A stretch of 64,000 nt of DNA from Thermotoga profunda AZM34c06 (GCF_000828675.1 NZ_AP014510.1:1259413-1323412), one strand, 5' to 3'; counted from the stretch's first letter, positions 52,152 to 61,606 are shown. Made by a program: numbers and translations. Notes: generated by a model not told the origin, from the sequence alone.

Positions 52152-53927
52152 TCACTTTCGATAAACTGTCCAAACTGTGAATACGATCATACCATCTTGT
52201 GTCAACCCTGCATTTCCAAGAGTATTATTTATACCCCAGATATTCATACCTTTACAGACAAAAATCACAGGTAGATAGATATGGTACAATTCCTGCCATT
52301 CATCATAGTAAGCCTTTCTTTTGGCTGGATCCATTTCAATCTGGCCCAGTTCAAAGAGTTCCCAAATTCTCTTTTCCCAGTCGAACATATTCTCGAAAAC
52401 AGGTTTGGGTGGTGTGGCGTTTTTATCCATCGTCGAATAATGCCAATAATACAACTGTGTTCCGGGTTGCCAAATTGCCTTTCTAAGCTGCGGATCAGGT
52501 TGGTTTCCAAATGCCCTTATACCAGCTTGGAAGTTCCCTGCCCCAAACATTTGACCGACCAACGATGCATCGAGAATCTGTAGATTTGCCTTGATGCCTA
52601 TCTTCTGAAGATCTTGGGCAAAGATGAGCGCAACATCCTGATACTCCTGTGGAGAACTTTGGACAAGTATGTTGAACTCCACACGTCTTCCGTTGGGGAA
52701 CAATCTGTATCCTTCTTTGTCCCGATTCTTGAGACCTATCTTATCGAGTAACTCAGAGGCTTTTTTCAGATCATAATTTCTCATAATTTTTTCAATCTTT
52801 GGGTTGTAGAATGCCTTATTTGAAGGAAGCATCAAACCCGCATCAGGTATTGCAAGTCCTGCAAAAACTTCATCTATGATTCTCTGCCTATCGAGTGCAT
52901 ATTCCATTGCTTCTCTAAATTCGAGTTTCGCAAACAGATCTTTTAGATCAGGATCGTTGACATCGAAGTTGAAAGATATATGAATCGGGCTTGGTGTTGG
53001 TTGGTTAGGTTGAGTCGCGTAAACTTTATAAGGTACATTCCCAGCAAGTTCTTGCTGTTTCAGCATGGGATAATCTTTCGAAGCTATCGCCATAAAATCG
53101 ATTTCTCCAGCCATGAACTTTGCCAATCTCACTTCGGCATCGCGAATAATAAGGTATTCCACTCTGTCAAAATACGGGAGTCGTGTACCAAATCGATCTA
53201 CTTTCCAATAATTTGGGTTCCTTTCCAAAACGACTTTTTGATCTGTTATCACCTGTACAAGTTTATATGGTCCGTTGACTACGATCTCCTTTGGATCGAC
53301 ATTTGAGAGCCAAATCTTGTTCACAGAACCAAGATCATTTTTGTCTACAAGAGGCTCAAGTTTGTGCTTGGGGTATATATAAACATGTGACAAGACAGTG
53401 AAGAACGGACCATATGGTGATGGTAGTATTGCTTTGACAGTCTTGTCGTCGATTTTCACCCATTGAATCATCTTGTTTTCACCTTTTTCGTCTGGTATTG
53501 TGAATCTGTCAATTGAATTACCGCGAGCGTATTTGTTCATCACAAAATATTCAAAGGTGAAAATCACATCATCTGCGACTATTGGTTTTCCATCGGACCA
53601 ATACGCTTCTCTGATGAAAAATGTGACTTCTTTTCCATCCGATGATACCGACCAGGATTTCGCCAAACCAGGTCTGATCTCATTGGTCACCGGGTGCATT
53701 TCCACAAGAGTTGAATACATTGGACCCATGATGACAGTGTATGCAGACGAATCGAGAGTACCGTATAGCAAAAATGATTCAGGAGTTGAAGCAAGTGCAA
53801 GTCTAAGTACACCACCCCATTTTGGTTTTGTGTCTGGTGTGAGTATGCTGTCTTCGACAAAAAACTCAGCTGCCATGATATTGAGAGAAATAGCAAGAAC
53901 AGCAATTACAAAAAACCACTTTTTCAT
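52152..53927 (-). CDS. Family 5 extracellular solute-binding protein, system 2
   Basis: 591 residues from ATG 53927 behind GGGGAGGTG. Signal peptide MKKWFFVIAVLAISLNIMAA. Family 5 landmarks are GLAKSWSVSSDGKEVTFFIR (about 85-104), YWSDGKPIVADDVIFTFEYF and LERNPNYWKVD. It is longer than the other two family 5 proteins here, a size common in oligosaccharide-binding members of Thermotogota. The operon promoter is at 53980-54007, divergent from the kinase gene. No lipobox is seen. Confidence 0.92.
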   Translation of the reverse strand: MKKWFFVIAVLAISLNIMAAEFFVEDSILTPDTKPKWGGVLRLALASTPESFLLYGTLDSSAYTVIMGPMYSTLVEMHPVTNEIRPGLAKSWSVSSDGKEVTFFIREAYWSDGKPIVADDVIFTFEYFVMNKYARGNSIDRFTIPDEKGENKMIQWVKIDDKTVKAILPSPYGPFFTVLSHVYIYPKHKLEPLVDKNDLGSVNKIWLSNVDPKEIVVNGPYKLVQVITDQKVVLERNPNYWKVDRFGTRLPYFDRVEYLIIRDAEVRLAKFMAGEIDFMAIASKDYPMLKQQELAGNVPYKVYATQPNQPTPSPIHISFNFDVNDPDLKDLFAKLEFREAMEYALDRQRIIDEVFAGLAIPDAGLMLPSNKAFYNPKIEKIMRNYDLKKASELLDKIGLKNRDKEGYRLFPNGRRVEFNILVQSSPQEYQDVALIFAQDLQKIGIKANLQILDASLVGQMFGAGNFQAGIRAFGNQPDPQLRKAIWQPGTQLYYWHYSTMDKNATPPKPVFENMFDWEKRIWELFELGQIEMDPAKRKAYYDEWQELYHIYLPVIFVCKGMNIWGINNTLGNAGLTQDGMIVFTVWTVYRK

Positions 53928-53979
53928 AAGAACACCTCCCCTTTAAATGTGATTACAATATGACTAATTTCCAAGAGGT

Positions 53980-54007
53980 ATAATATCATAAAGATAAACT
54001 TAGTCAA
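53980..54007 (-). promoter_or_regulatory. Promoter of ABC system 2 (minus), overlapping the divergent plus-strand -10 box
   Basis: Minus strand: -35 TTGACT (54002-54007), 16-base spacer, -10 TATTAT (53980-53985). The same bases read on the plus strand give a perfect TATAAT at 53979-53984 facing the kinase gene, without a good -35. The two promoters therefore occupy the same DNA. Confidence 0.65.
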
Positions 54008-54022
54008 AATGGGGGAATAAGT

Positions 54023-54883
54023 GTGAAAGTTCTTGGAATAGATGGTGGAGGCACATCTCTGAAAGCAACCGTTGCGCAAGAAAATAAGGTTATTCGTAGA
54101 ACTATTTTGAATCAAGGTGTCAATTTATCTGCCGTTGATCCAAAGCAACTCGAACAAACGATAAAGGAATTATTTGAATGGTCTGGAGATGTCGATCTTG
54201 TGAGAGCTGCATTTTCAGGCGCTGGCAGTGAACAGAGAAAATCTTTGCTCAGGGAGATTATGGCAAAATACTTTCATAATTCATCTTTACAGATCTTCAC
54301 TGATGCAGAAGGGGTTTTATACTCATGTTATGAGAATGAACCTGTGGTTGTCACAATTGCCGGTACAGGATCTGTAGTTATGGGTGTAGATAACCTGCAA
54401 ATGGTTCATCGTGCAGGAGGATGGGGACATCTTTTCGATGATGAGGGCGGGGCATTTAGTGTTGTTTGTAAAATTATAAAGGCTGCCTTAAATTATAGAG
54501 ATGGCATTGGTGAATTTGATCCCATATTTGACGAATTAATCCATTTTTACAAAGTGAGCCACATCGAGGATCTTGTCGATTTACAGAGATTAAAAAATTT
54601 CAAAGAAGTAATAGCATCCTTTGCAAGTCATATGAAGATTACGCCACTGGTACTCAGGATATTAGAAGAAGATTTGCAAATTCTCCTTGAGAGAACAAAA
54701 CGCATTCTTTACAAAACCAATGCAAGAAAGTTGTATATCCACGGAGGTATGTTTAAAATTTCTCAATTTCAGCATATTTTTGCGAAAAATCTTTCCCATG
54801 TAGAGATACTTAGGCTTAAACATGATGTCGATCATATGCTTGCAATTAATAAATCTTTGCTCAATCTGAAAATTCATATGTAA
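54023..54883 (+). CDS. BadF/BadG-type N-acetylglucosamine kinase-like protein
   Basis: 286 residues from GTG 54023 behind GGGGG. GIDGGGTSLKATVA (about 5-18) is the first phosphate motif of the ASKHA fold, IAGTGSVVMG (about 111-120) the second, and RAGGWGHLFDDEGGAF (about 127-142) is the stretch shared with eukaryotic and bacterial GlcNAc kinases. It most likely phosphorylates an amino sugar such as GlcNAc or MurNAc in the cytoplasm. It leads the plus-strand ABC operon and faces the anmK-containing operon across 95 bases. Confidence 0.88.
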   Translation: MKVLGIDGGGTSLKATVAQENKVIRRTILNQGVNLSAVDPKQLEQTIKELFEWSGDVDLVRAAFSGAGSEQRKSLLREIMAKYFHNSSLQIFTDAEGVLYSCYENEPVVVTIAGTGSVVMGVDNLQMVHRAGGWGHLFDDEGGAFSVVCKIIKAALNYRDGIGEFDPIFDELIHFYKVSHIEDLVDLQRLKNFKEVIASFASHMKITPLVLRILEEDLQILLERTKRILYKTNARKLYIHGGMFKISQFQHIFAKNLSHVEILRLKHDVDHMLAINKSLLNLKIHM

Positions 54884-54941
54884 AGTATGATATAGTAGTA
54901 ATAGTGTTATGACAACTAATCATTTATTGGGAGGTGTAGTT

Positions 54942-56519
54942 ATGAAGAAATTTTTGGTTTTTCTGATTTTGATGGTTGTGGTATCGATCTTCTCAGCAGA
55001 TCTTTCGATGATCATCTCAGTAACAGGGGCACATCAGAGAAATTTCAACCCTTATTTTGCTGGTGGAACAGGATATGCAGCATGTGGTTTTATTTATGAG
55101 ACACTTGTATATTCAAATAACTTCACAGGTGATCTCATACCATGGCTTGCTTCGAGTTATGAATGGAGCCAAGATTACAAGAGTATTACACTAAACATTA
55201 GAAAAGGCGTTACGTGGTCCGATGGCAAGTCTTTCACAGCCGATGATGTAGTTTTCACTTTTGAAATGCTCAAAAAATTCCCCGCATTGGACACACAAGG
55301 TGTATGGAAATCTGGATTGGAGACTGTTGAAAAAATTGATGAATACACAGTGAAGTTGAATTTTTCAAAGCTCAACACTTTGATAATCTACAACATAGCT
55401 GGTATCTATATCGTACCAAAACATATTTGGGAAAAGGTTGAAGATCCTTCAAAATTCACAAATGAAAATCCAGTCGGTACAGGTGCCTATGTCCTTGAAA
55501 CTTTCACAGATCAAGTCTTCACACTGAAAAAAAGAGCTGATTATTGGCAAGCAGATAAGATCAAAGTCGACAGAATAAGAATTCCCGCTTTCAATGGAAA
55601 TGAACCAGCACAACTCGCAGTTGCAAATGGAGAAATTGACTGGGGTGGCATCAATTATCCTAAGATTGAGAATATTCAGAATAAGGACATAAAATTCTGG
55701 TTCCCCGAAGGAAACCCTGTCTTTTTGTTCTTCAATCTTGAGAGAGCACCTTTTAAAGATCCAGCATTTAGAAAAGCCGTTGCTAAGGCAGTTAATACAG
55801 ATGAATTGATAAGGATCGGGATGACGAATTATGCAGTGAAAGCCAATCCTGTTGTGATAAAATCTGGATATTCGTATTTAATTGACCAAAATTTGAAAAA
55901 TAAATGGTATTCTTTCAACTTACAACAGGCAAAATCAGAACTCGAAGCCTTGGGATTCAAAGCAGGCAAAGATGGGATCTTAGTCGGACCAAATGGAATA
56001 AGATTGTCATATGAACTCATTGTGCCTGCTGGTTGGACCGATTGGATCGCAGTTTCACAACTTTTATCACAGCAACTCAAAAAGGTTGGTATAGAACTGA
56101 ATGTGACTCCAATAGATTACGGTGCATATTTGACAAAGATTAGGCAGAAAGATTTTGATGTCGCCGTGAGCTGGTCGAATTACGGTCCCAATCCTTACAC
56201 CTTCTTTCAAAACTATTTGCATTCTTCGAATGCGTATGTCGGTAGCAACAGAGGAGGATGGATAGACAAATACACCGATGAATTGACTGAAAAACTTTCT
56301 CAAACAGTTGATAAAGAACAAATAAAAACTATAGTTTCGCAGATACAGCAGATCATATTGGATAATGTTCCAGCAGTACCTTTGTTCTATAATCCAGTTT
56401 GGTTCATATATTCAACCAAGAATTTCACTGGCTGGCCAAATGAAAATAATGCCTTTGTAGAACCAAGAACCACTGGTATGGATAAGATTTACTTGGTCAT
56501 GCACCTTGAACCAAAGTGA
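54942..56519 (+). CDS. Family 5 extracellular solute-binding protein, system 3
   Basis: 525 residues from ATG 54942 behind GGGAGGTG. Signal peptide MKKFLVFLILMVVVSIFSAD. The mature protein begins LSMIISVTGAHQRNFNPYF; NIRKGVTWSDGKSFTADDVVF (positions about 82-102) and TGAYVLETFTDQVFTLKKRA are family 5 landmarks. The FNPYF opening is common in SBPs of the cellobiose/oligosaccharide type, though this is weak evidence. A strong hairpin at 56526-56554 follows the stop. Confidence 0.92.
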   Translation: MKKFLVFLILMVVVSIFSADLSMIISVTGAHQRNFNPYFAGGTGYAACGFIYETLVYSNNFTGDLIPWLASSYEWSQDYKSITLNIRKGVTWSDGKSFTADDVVFTFEMLKKFPALDTQGVWKSGLETVEKIDEYTVKLNFSKLNTLIIYNIAGIYIVPKHIWEKVEDPSKFTNENPVGTGAYVLETFTDQVFTLKKRADYWQADKIKVDRIRIPAFNGNEPAQLAVANGEIDWGGINYPKIENIQNKDIKFWFPEGNPVFLFFNLERAPFKDPAFRKAVAKAVNTDELIRIGMTNYAVKANPVVIKSGYSYLIDQNLKNKWYSFNLQQAKSELEALGFKAGKDGILVGPNGIRLSYELIVPAGWTDWIAVSQLLSQQLKKVGIELNVTPIDYGAYLTKIRQKDFDVAVSWSNYGPNPYTFFQNYLHSSNAYVGSNRGGWIDKYTDELTEKLSQTVDKEQIKTIVSQIQQIILDNVPAVPLFYNPVWFIYSTKNFTGWPNENNAFVEPRTTGMDKIYLVMHLEPK

Positions 56520-56525
56520 TTTGTA

Positions 56526-56554
56526 CCGGGGACAACTGTCCCCGGATCTTTTTT
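56526..56554 (+). terminator. Terminator-like hairpin between SBP and permease genes, system 3
   Basis: Perfect 8-bp stem CCGGGGAC (56526-56533) / GTCCCCGG (56538-56545), loop AACT, then ATCTTTTTT. It starts 7 bases after the SBP stop. The strongest of the four intercistronic hairpins in this window. Confidence 0.8.
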
Positions 56555-56564
56555 AGGGGTGTGA

Positions 56565-57545
56565 TTGATTTTGAAATATGTGACTCAAAAAATCTTATTC
56601 TTTCTCATAGCACTCTGGACTGCATTGACGCTGAATTTCTTGATTCCTCGCTTGATGCCGGGAGACCCTGCAGAGAGAATTATGTCCCGCATAGCTGGAG
56701 AAGCAAGTCCATCTGCAGTCGAAGCTCTTCGAATCGCAATAGGTATTGAAAAGGACAAGTCATTAATAGTGCAGTATTTGGAATATATCAAAAATAGTTT
56801 TACCGGTAATTTTGGGATTTCATATGTGTATTACCCAGTGCTTGTGAGAGATGTACTCAAATCTTCATTGCCATGGACGATAGGCTTAGTTGGTATTTCC
56901 ACAGCGATTAGCTTTCTAATAGGGACTTGGTTAGGCGCAATCGCTGGCTATAAACGAGATAAACCCGTTGGTGTGGCGCTTACTATGGTTTCTTTGATGA
57001 TAAAGGCATTTCCGTATTTTTGGCTTTCGATGATGTTTTTGTACCTTTTTGGATACGTTTTGAAATGGTTTCCTTTATCAAATGCATATTCAACCAAGGA
57101 GTTTCTGAGTGGTTGGAGTTTTGTGCTCAGTGTTGTTTATCACGCCATATTACCTGGAACAACACTTGTTGTAGGATCTATTGGTTCTTGGATTCTCACT
57201 ATGAGGAATAACATAGTCAGTGTCTTAGCAGAAGACTATATATTACTTGCGGAAGCTAAGGGCCTTTCACAGCAAGAAATTCTCGCCAATTATGCTATGA
57301 AGAATGCCATTTTACCAAGTGTAACGGCTTTTGGATTGTCCTTGGGGTTTGTCGTGAGCGGGGCACTCTTGACGGAGATCGTTTTTTCTTACCCCGGAGT
57401 AGGCTATCAATTGTACAGAGCCGCTGTTAGTCAAGATTACCCATTGATACAAGCCATATTTTTCTTTATATCTTTATCTGTCTTGAGTGCAAACCTGTTG
57501 ATGGATTTTGTCTACATGTTTCTCGATCCAAGAACAAGAGGGTGA
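56565..57545 (+). CDS. Opp-type permease B, system 3
   Basis: 326 residues. TTG 56565 or TTG 56571 (MKYVTQKI) can serve AGGGGTG; the second has better spacing. The N-terminal span KILFFLIALWTALTLNFLIP and RLMPGDPAERIMSRIAGEAS are OppB-like. The loop LAEAKGLSQQEILANYAMKN (about 225-244) is the ATPase-contact motif, and the tail LLMDFVYMFLDPRTRG matches. Six spans. It lies after the intercistronic hairpin and 5 bases before the C permease. Confidence 0.91.
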   Translation: MILKYVTQKILFFLIALWTALTLNFLIPRLMPGDPAERIMSRIAGEASPSAVEALRIAIGIEKDKSLIVQYLEYIKNSFTGNFGISYVYYPVLVRDVLKSSLPWTIGLVGISTAISFLIGTWLGAIAGYKRDKPVGVALTMVSLMIKAFPYFWLSMMFLYLFGYVLKWFPLSNAYSTKEFLSGWSFVLSVVYHAILPGTTLVVGSIGSWILTMRNNIVSVLAEDYILLAEAKGLSQQEILANYAMKNAILPSVTAFGLSLGFVVSGALLTEIVFSYPGVGYQLYRAAVSQDYPLIQAIFFFISLSVLSANLLMDFVYMFLDPRTRG

Positions 57546-57549
57546 GACT

Positions 57550-58362
57550 TTGTCTATCAAGGCTTGGGCTGGAATTGGTATAATAATGTTTTTTTTAGCT
57601 ATCGCCATTTTTGCTCCATATATAGCGCCATATGATCCAAATGATATAGTTGATTTACCTTATGATAAACCAAGTAGTCTGCATTTTCTCGGTACAGATA
57701 GATTGGGCAGAGATATTTTTTCACAGCTTATCTATGGAACAAGACTTTCACTTGTAATAGGTATAGTCACTGGTCTTCTCATGTCAGGTATTTCTACTTT
57801 TGTTGGAATGATCTCGGGTTACTACGGAGGTATTGTTGATCGTATCTTGTCGACCATAACGGATGTGTTCTTAGTTATACCAGGTATTCCACTTATGATT
57901 GTGATTTCATCTTACATGAGAGTCCGAAGCTTTTGGACTGTGATTTTGGTTATCGCAATAACTGGTTGGGGTGGTGGAGCAAGGATGATAAGATCACAGA
58001 TGCTCTCAATGAAGAACAGAGATTTTGTGATGGCAGCGAAAACAATAGGAGAAAGAAATATAAGGATTGTGTTCTTCGAAATATTTCCAAACATGTTATC
58101 TTTGATAGCTTCGATTTTTTTCAGTTCGGTTCTTTATGCAATTATTGGAGAAGCTTCTTTATCCTTTCTCGGTTTAGGCGATGTCAGTAAAATTTCATGG
58201 GGCACAATGCTCTATTGGGCTCAGAGTGCCAATGCCTTGTTGAATGGAATGTGGGCATGGGTCCTTGCACCTGGGTTATCGATAATCATGCTTGGTACTG
58301 CTTTTGCCCTTTTGAATTTCTCGCTTGATGAAACAACTAATCCAAGATTGAGAAAACGTTAG
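57550..58362 (+). CDS. Opp-type permease C, system 3
   Basis: 270 residues from TTG 57550 behind GAGGGTGAG; the longer frame to 57508 would overlap the B permease. APYIAPYDPNDIVDLPYDKP (about 24-43) and LGTDRLGRDIFSQLIYGTRL (about 50-69) are DppC hallmarks, and SFLGLGDVSKISWGTML lies near the C-terminus. It is the shortest C permease here and has no periplasmic insert, so systems 2 and 3 are not simple duplicates. Confidence 0.91.
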   Translation: MSIKAWAGIGIIMFFLAIAIFAPYIAPYDPNDIVDLPYDKPSSLHFLGTDRLGRDIFSQLIYGTRLSLVIGIVTGLLMSGISTFVGMISGYYGGIVDRILSTITDVFLVIPGIPLMIVISSYMRVRSFWTVILVIAITGWGGGARMIRSQMLSMKNRDFVMAAKTIGERNIRIVFFEIFPNMLSLIASIFFSSVLYAIIGEASLSFLGLGDVSKISWGTMLYWAQSANALLNGMWAWVLAPGLSIIMLGTAFALLNFSLDETTNPRLRKR

Positions 58363-58371
58363 GGTGGTCTG

Positions 58372-59316
58372 ATGGTTGAGATTCTAAATTTAAGAGCAGG
58401 ATATCGTTTCAGAAAAAAAGTAGTTAGAGCAGTGAATAACGTTTGTTTGAAGATTCATGATCAGGATTTTCTTGGCATTGCCGGTGAATCTGGTTGCGGA
58501 AAGTCGACTTTGGTTTTGGCGATGCTCAGATTGTTGAAGAGTCCTGGCTACATAGAATCTGGTAAGGTTTTAATCAATGGGTTAGATATATTCAGCCTTT
58601 CTAATGAGCAACTGTCCAAAGTTCGTTGGAAAGAGTTTTCTTTTGTCCCACAGAGTTCTATGAGTTCATTGAATCCAGTTATGAAAATAAAAGATCAGAT
58701 TGCCGATGCGATAGTTTGTCATACAGATATGGAAAGGCAAGAAGCTTATGAGATAGTTGGAGAAGTTTTAAAACTCGTGGGTATCCCTGTGGAACGCGCA
58801 AATAGTTACCCACACCAACTTTCCGGTGGAATGCGCCAGAGAGTTGTTATAGCGATGGCTTTGGCTCTTTCCCCAAAATTTGTCGTTTTTGATGAACCAA
58901 CAACTGCATTGGATGTGGTTGTGCAAAGGTCGATTCTTGAGAAAATCTTCGAGTTACAAGAACAGAAAAAATTCTCTGCAGCTTTCGTAACACATGATAT
59001 CTCACTTTTATTCGAAATATCAAAGCACTTGGCTATAATGTATGCAGGTGAAATAGTCGAGTATGGTGATACCAGAAATGTTTACGAAAATCCACTACAT
59101 CCTTATGCAAAAGGGCTGATTGAAGCTTTGCCAAGTGTATCTGGAGAGCTCAAAGAGTACAAAAGTATCCCGGGAAGACCACCAGACCTTTCGATTGTAA
59201 TTGAGGGTTGTCCTTTCTATGAAAGATGTCGGTTCAGAAAAAAGATATGCTTAGAAAAACATCCGGAGTACAAGCAGGTTGAACAAGGTAGGTGGGTTTC
59301 TTGTCATCTGTATTGA
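58372..59316 (+). CDS. Opp-type ABC transporter ATPase (OppD-like), system 3
   Basis: 314 residues. Walker A GESGCGKST (about 37-45), Q-loop FVPQSSMSSLNPVM, signature HQLSGGMRQRVVIAMALA, Walker B FVVFDEPTTALDVV, and an oligo_HPY tail with EGCPFYERCRFRKKIC. It begins 9 bases after the C permease, and its end overlaps the OppF-like gene by 25 bases. Confidence 0.92.
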   Translation: MVEILNLRAGYRFRKKVVRAVNNVCLKIHDQDFLGIAGESGCGKSTLVLAMLRLLKSPGYIESGKVLINGLDIFSLSNEQLSKVRWKEFSFVPQSSMSSLNPVMKIKDQIADAIVCHTDMERQEAYEIVGEVLKLVGIPVERANSYPHQLSGGMRQRVVIAMALALSPKFVVFDEPTTALDVVVQRSILEKIFELQEQKKFSAAFVTHDISLLFEISKHLAIMYAGEIVEYGDTRNVYENPLHPYAKGLIEALPSVSGELKEYKSIPGRPPDLSIVIEGCPFYERCRFRKKICLEKHPEYKQVEQGRWVSCHLY

Positions 59317-60239
59317 TCGCAGAAGGAATTATCAAAAATTTTGCCTTTAGAAAAGGTATTAAGCACTATACGATACACGCATTGAGAAGAGTGGATCTCC
59401 ATCTTGCAGATAGAGAAATTTTGTCGATTGTTGGAGAAAGTGGCTGTGGCAAAACGACTTTCTTGAGAGTCGTTGCAAGAATATACGTCCAAGATGATGG
59501 AAGTTTATCTGTGCTTGGTAAGGAAGTACCTAAAAAGATGAACAAAAATCAGGAATTAGAGTACAGAAAAACCGTTCAAATGATCTTCCAAGACCCATTT
59601 TCAGCATTAAACCCGGTGAAGAAGATTGGGAAGTTCCTTGAAAGGCCTCTCAAAATTTTCAAGATACCTAATATAAAAGAGAGGATAAATGAGGTTCTTG
59701 AAGAGGTTGAACTGCCATTCGACTCTCTTGAGAAATATCCACACGAGTTGTCTGGAGGACAGAGACAGAGAGTCATCATCGCGCGATCGATTATAACAAG
59801 ACCAAAGATAATACTCGCCGACGAACCCACTTCGATGCTCGATGTGTCGATAAAGGCTTCTATTCTCAACTTACTTCTGAAATTGAGAGATAATCACGCT
59901 ATTTCTCTGATACATGTTACACACGATCTTGCTTCTGCAAAATATATTTCTGACAGAATAGCAGTCATGTATGCTGGACAGATTATTGAAGAAGGAGACG
60001 CAAAAGCAATAGTTGACGATCCATTACATCCATATACTAAACTGCTGAGGATGGCGGCACCAGATCCGAACAAACTGAATACAAGGCTTGGTCAAACAGG
60101 AGAGCCCCCCAATTTGATAAATCCCCCCTCAGGATGTGCCTTTATGCCAAGATGCGCTTATGCCAAAAAAGAATGCTCGAATTTTTCTCAAACCATCGAT
60201 GTCGATGGCAGAAAAGTAAGGTGCATCTTGTATACCTAA
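59292..60239 (+). CDS. Opp-type ABC transporter ATPase (OppF-like), system 3
   Basis: 315 residues from GTG 59292 behind AAGGTAGG; later in-frame TTG codons (59301, 59313) are possible. Walker A GESGCGKTT (about 47-55), signature HELSGGQRQRVIIARSII, Walker B IILADEPTSMLDVS (Met replaces the usual Ala after Ser), tail NPPSGCAFMPRC. Last gene of system 3. No terminator hairpin was found between it and the convergent peroxiredoxin gene. Confidence 0.92.
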   Translation: MGFLSSVLIAEGIIKNFAFRKGIKHYTIHALRRVDLHLADREILSIVGESGCGKTTFLRVVARIYVQDDGSLSVLGKEVPKKMNKNQELEYRKTVQMIFQDPFSALNPVKKIGKFLERPLKIFKIPNIKERINEVLEEVELPFDSLEKYPHELSGGQRQRVIIARSIITRPKIILADEPTSMLDVSIKASILNLLLKLRDNHAISLIHVTHDLASAKYISDRIAVMYAGQIIEEGDAKAIVDDPLHPYTKLLRMAAPDPNKLNTRLGQTGEPPNLINPPSGCAFMPRCAYAKKECSNFSQTIDVDGRKVRCILYT

Positions 60240-60287
60240 TTAACTTTGCACTAACCTAATCATGGATTATCCTGATATATTGAAATT

Positions 60288-60743
60288 TTAACGAGATATA
60301 AGAAAATCTATTATTTCCTGAATATCTGGCAATTCTCTAATAGGATAGACTTTGAAAAAGATGATCTTTCCATCTTTATCGATTATGATATTTGCTCTTT
60401 CAGAAAAACCGTCTTTTTCTCTGAATATGTTGTACAATTTAGCCACTTCACCATGTGGCCAGAAATCCGAGAGGATCTTCAATTGCTTTAAGCCCAGTGA
60501 ATCTGCCCAAGCTTTTTTACTTGGAACTGGATCAACACTCAAACCAAGTGGAACTGTTTTTAGTTTCTCGAATTTTTCGTAGTTAGCTTCCAATGATTTC
60601 ATCTGGTTTGCACAGATAGAAGTCCAAGCAAGTGGATGAAATGACAAGAGCACTTTCTTTCCTTTTAGCGAAGATAACTGAATCACATTGCCATCTTGAT
60701 CTTTCAATGAAAAATCTGGTGCAATTGAACCGATTTGCAACAT
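60288..60743 (-). CDS. Peroxiredoxin (AhpC/TSA, BCP/AhpE-like)
   Basis: 151 residues from ATG 60743, 8 bases after GGAGG; the GTG at 60752 lies within that spacing. IGSIAPDFSLKDQDGNVIQL (about 4-23) and the active-site segment HPLAWTSICANQM with peroxidatic C44 and T41 define the family; the more usual YPKDFTPxC is altered to HPLAWTSIC. C44 is the only Cys in the protein, so it is 1-Cys or relies on a partner. It would reduce peroxide and sits in the oxygen-defence block with superoxide reductase and rubrerythrin. Confidence 0.92.
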   Translation of the reverse strand: MLQIGSIAPDFSLKDQDGNVIQLSSLKGKKVLLSFHPLAWTSICANQMKSLEANYEKFEKLKTVPLGLSVDPVPSKKAWADSLGLKQLKILSDFWPHGEVAKLYNIFREKDGFSERANIIIDKDGKIIFFKVYPIRELPDIQEIIDFLISR

Positions 60744-60745
60744 CT

Positions 60746-61606
60746 TTACCACCTCCGCTTTGATTCAATAAGATTCATTAGCTTTTCAACATTATGCTTT
60801 CTTTTGAAAAGTGGCTCTGAAGAGTTTTTATAGACTCTTTGTTGTGATTCAAAGGTAGGTTTTTCTTCGATATAGAATACACCTAAGGGTAAGGGAGATC
60901 TTTCCAGTGCTTTTTCAAATGCTTTGTTTATATTTGTCTCGTCGTGATCTTTCATATAGTAGGTGTTTTCTTTGAACCATTTGTAGGTGTTGATTTTATT
61001 GAAAGTAACACATGGCTGGAATATGTCTACCAATGAAAATCCTTTGTGCAATATGGCTCTTTTTATGATCTCTTTTGTTTCTTGCACATCACCGCAGAAT
61101 GCTCGAGCCACGAAAGAACACTTCAAAGACAATGCAATGGCTATTGGGTTGAATGGCTCATTCAAAACTCCATTGACCTGTACAGGTGTTGTAAAACCTT
61201 TCTCACTGGTTGGTGAAGCTTGCCCTTTTGTTAGACCATAAACCATGTTATCGTGAACTAAAACGGTGATATCTGAATTTCTCCTGATGGCATGTATGAA
61301 GTGATTTCCTCCTTCACCATACATACAGCCATCTCCGCTTTCCACAATTACCACAAGATTTGGATTAGATACCTTTATTCCAACAGCTGCTGGCAAACTT
61401 CTTCCGTGTAAACCGTTGAAATAATTACATTTTATGTATTGAGGTGCTTTCGCAGCTTGCCCGATTCCAGAAACAAGTACCAAATTTTTTGGGTCTATGT
61501 CGAGCTCCTGTAATGCAGTTTTGACAATGTTGTGTATCGAATAGTTACCACAACCAGGACACCATGCGATATCTCCACCTTCAATATCAAACTTTGTAGC
61601 CATCAA
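60746..61606 (-). CDS. 2-oxoacid:ferredoxin oxidoreductase, beta subunit
   Basis: 286 residues; ATG-ATG at 61606/61603 behind [20 protein letters not shown] (about 13-26, C16 and C19), [19 protein letters not shown] and [13 protein letters not shown] precede the thiamine-diphosphate motif [20 protein letters not shown] (about 89-108). It carries TPP and part of the [4Fe-4S] site of a KorAB-type enzyme. It overlaps the alpha subunit by 4 bases. The substrate may be 2-oxoglutarate, pyruvate or a branched 2-oxoacid. Confidence 0.93.
   Translation of the reverse strand: MMATKFDIEGGDIAWCPGCGNYSIHNIVKTALQELDIDPKNLVLVSGIGQAAKAPQYIKCNYFNGLHGRSLPAAVGIKVSNPNLVVIVESGDGCMYGEGGNHFIHAIRRNSDITVLVHDNMVYGLTKGQASPTSEKGFTTPVQVNGVLNEPFNPIAIALSLKCSFVARAFCGDVQETKEIIKRAILHKGFSLVDIFQPCVTFNKINTYKWFKENTYYMKDHDETNINKAFEKALERSPLPLGVFYIEEKPTFESQQRVYKNSSEPLFKRKHNVEKLMNLIESKRRW

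Noticed and set aside
48103-60239. The two Opp operons as a recent inverted duplication
   Set aside because: Permease C differs by a large insert, SBP lengths differ (591 versus 525) and the sequences are clearly diverged; paralogous families rather than a recent duplication.
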